A stretch of DNA of 64,000 nt from Pythium myriotylum (Eukaryota; Oomycota; Peronosporomycetes; Pythiales; Pythiaceae): assembly GCA_023091665.1 (NCBI GenBank), contig JALJCQ010000006.1:186001-250000 (forward strand), in the 5' to 3' direction. The stretch's first letter is position 1. Each line of letters starts with the position of its first letter. Below are positions 62,653 through 64,000 of the stretch, one piece after another. The notes beneath the pieces are model-generated. The model was given only the letters and a program-made list of their open reading frames with translations. It made no database searches and was not told where the DNA came from. Made by a program: the position numbers and the translations under genes.

Positions 62653-64000
62653 ATCTTTTGCCTTCTTCAAAAACACTTCTTGTCGAAGCAAGAATGTCTG
62701 CGCAGCCTTATCCAACTTTTTGAATCCTGGGTCTGCAGCAATATCGTCTGCCATGTATGGAACATAGCCAAGATCAGCTTCAAAGGGACACATGCCGATC
62801 GACGAATGCACTCTGCGGTTGTAGGCGAATTCCGCTAGATGCAAAAACTTATCCCAATCATTCTGGATCGGGTTCACAACACCTCTGAGATAGTCTTCGA
62901 TGAAACGATTCGTGCGTTCTGTCTGTCCGTCTGTCTGCGGTCTAAACGCCGAGGAAAGGTTGTGAGTAGTCTTCAGGATCGATGTCACTGAGGACCAAAA
63001 TTTCGACGTGAACTTCGAGTCACGATCCGAAACTATTGTCTTGGGCAAGCCATGATCCTTAACATAATGCTTCATGAAGAAATCAGCAGTATCTTCTGCC
63101 GTGGCGGTTGTGCGGGTTTCGATGAACTTCGCACGCTTGGTCAAACGATCAACTATGACCATAATACCATCATGCCCATCTCCAGTTTCTGGTAACGCTA
63201 CCAAGAAATCCATGGAGATCTCAACCCATCTTCCCGATGGAATACTAAGCGGATTGAGTAGACCTGGAGGCTTCATCTGCCTCACCTTAATGCGCTGACA
63301 CATTTCACAAGTGTTCACATAGCGCTGAATGTACTTGGTCATACGAGGCCAATAGTACTTCTTCTGGACTGCTAGATACGTCTTGAAGTATCCTGGGTGT
63401 CCTGCAGTCACAACATCGTGGTTTTCATAAATCACACGATTCTTCAGATCTTCATTGTCGGGGATCACGAGTCGAGGTTCTTCATCTTCTTGTGTCTGAT
63501 AGTAAAGGAGTCCGTCAACTACGCTATACTTTAACACGGTTGAACCATCAGAAATCTTCGTCAAGATTTCTCGTGTCTTCTGATCCGACTTGTACAGTTT
63601 CCTTGTCGCCTCTTCGACAGCAACTGGACTTGACTCGATGGTCGCAACAATCTCTCTATTAGATGCTGCTTTCAGAAGATCATTTAAACTGACTTGAGCG
63701 GCTTTATGCTCAAAGTCCGGGTTCCTGGACAAGGCGTCTGCAACGTCATTCGTATGTCCTGGAATCCACTTGAACTGAGGTTGAAACTCAGCAAGTTCGT
63801 TGAACCAACGGGCAACTCTTCTGTTCGTGGTCTTCTGCGTGAGAATAGTCTCAATGCTCTTGTGATCAGTCTCCACAACAAATGGACGATCGAGCAAATA
63901 CACGCGCCAAACTTTTAAGGCATGCATGATTGCGAGAAGTTCTTGTTCACGAACTGGATAATTGAGTTCAGCCGACTTCATTTTTCGACCAGTGTATGCG
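62650..64000 (-). pseudogene. Second gypsy element: RNase H and integrase, truncated both sides
   Basis: From the window edge the minus strand encodes RNase H (ELNYPVREQELLAIMHALKV, VETDHKSIETILTQK, NDVADALSRNPDF). It continues with integrase: HHCC (NHDVVTAGHPG...CEMCQRIK) and DDE core (SMDFLVALP, VSDRDSKFTS, DGQTERTNRFIEDYL), up to FLLRQEVFLKKAKDAI. There it passes straight into gag of the other element. Its residues differ widely from the integrase at 58-59.5 kb, so it is a different gypsy lineage. The RT lies beyond the window. No stop or frameshift occurs in the visible 450 residues. Confidence 0.85.

Noticed and set aside
1..64000. CRISPR arrays, rRNA genes, tRNA genes, bacterial operons
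   Set aside because: No regularly spaced repeats with unique spacers, no rRNA-like stretches and no cloverleaf that I could support by eye; gene structure is eukaryotic.

Overview
The window reads as nuclear DNA of an oomycete (Phytophthora/Pythium-type stramenopile). The evidence is dense, intron-poor, GC-rich genes with short introns (about 42-71 nt, donor often GTACGT); an XRN1-type exonuclease, exportin-6, a MORN protein and full ABCB transporters of eukaryotic type; a tandem array of an oomycete-restricted bZIP-like/START-like family (the type usually annotated M96 mating-specific); and abundant Helitron and Ty3/gypsy chromovirus DNA. Species cannot be fixed from sequence alone.

Layout. 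1-8.4 kb is ordinary gene space: a Cys-rich CXC protein, exportin-6 (three exons), a four-exon gene that looks like the end-joining factor PAXX, a MORN-repeat protein and an unknown coiled-coil protein. 8.4-18.7 kb is sparser: a relic of GCxKxA/HGG zinc repeats, a membrane LRR protein, a secreted lipase and an ABCB transporter, with a perfect 49-nt foldback between two convergent genes. 18.7-29.7 kb is low in genes: an old duplication with an unusually well conserved 300-bp core, a truncated M96-type gene, a Ser-rich repetitive secreted protein, an RNase H relic and one two-exon M96-type gene. 29.7-44.4 kb holds XRN1, a small coiled-coil gene and six further M96-type paralogs.

44.5-54.7 kb is two Helitrons head to tail. 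The first (about 9 kb) is autonomous. Its apparent two ORFs (OTU protease; Rep-helicase) lie in one frame separated by one TGA, and a canonical 60-nt intron removes that TGA, giving one OTU-Rep-helicase protein of about 2031 residues. The second (1134 bp) has the same ends but carries a two-exon Cys-rich gene, probably captured. 55.5-64 kb is retrotransposon on the minus strand: a 3' LTR, then chromodomain, integrase, RNase H, RT, protease and the end of gag. The 5' part is replaced by RNase H-integrase of a different gypsy element, fused in frame to gag. Gag and pol are linked by a textbook -1 frameshift signal (A AAA AAC, 8-nt spacer, stem-loop holding the gag stop). Between pol and the LTR lies a long antisense ORF that runs on across the chromodomain and integrase tail.

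The most interesting items are the OTU-Rep-Hel Helitron with its intron, the tandem Helitron with a captured gene, the frameshift signal, and the antisense ORF overlapping the chromodomain. All gene models are by eye; intron borders are inferred from splice motifs plus reading frame.
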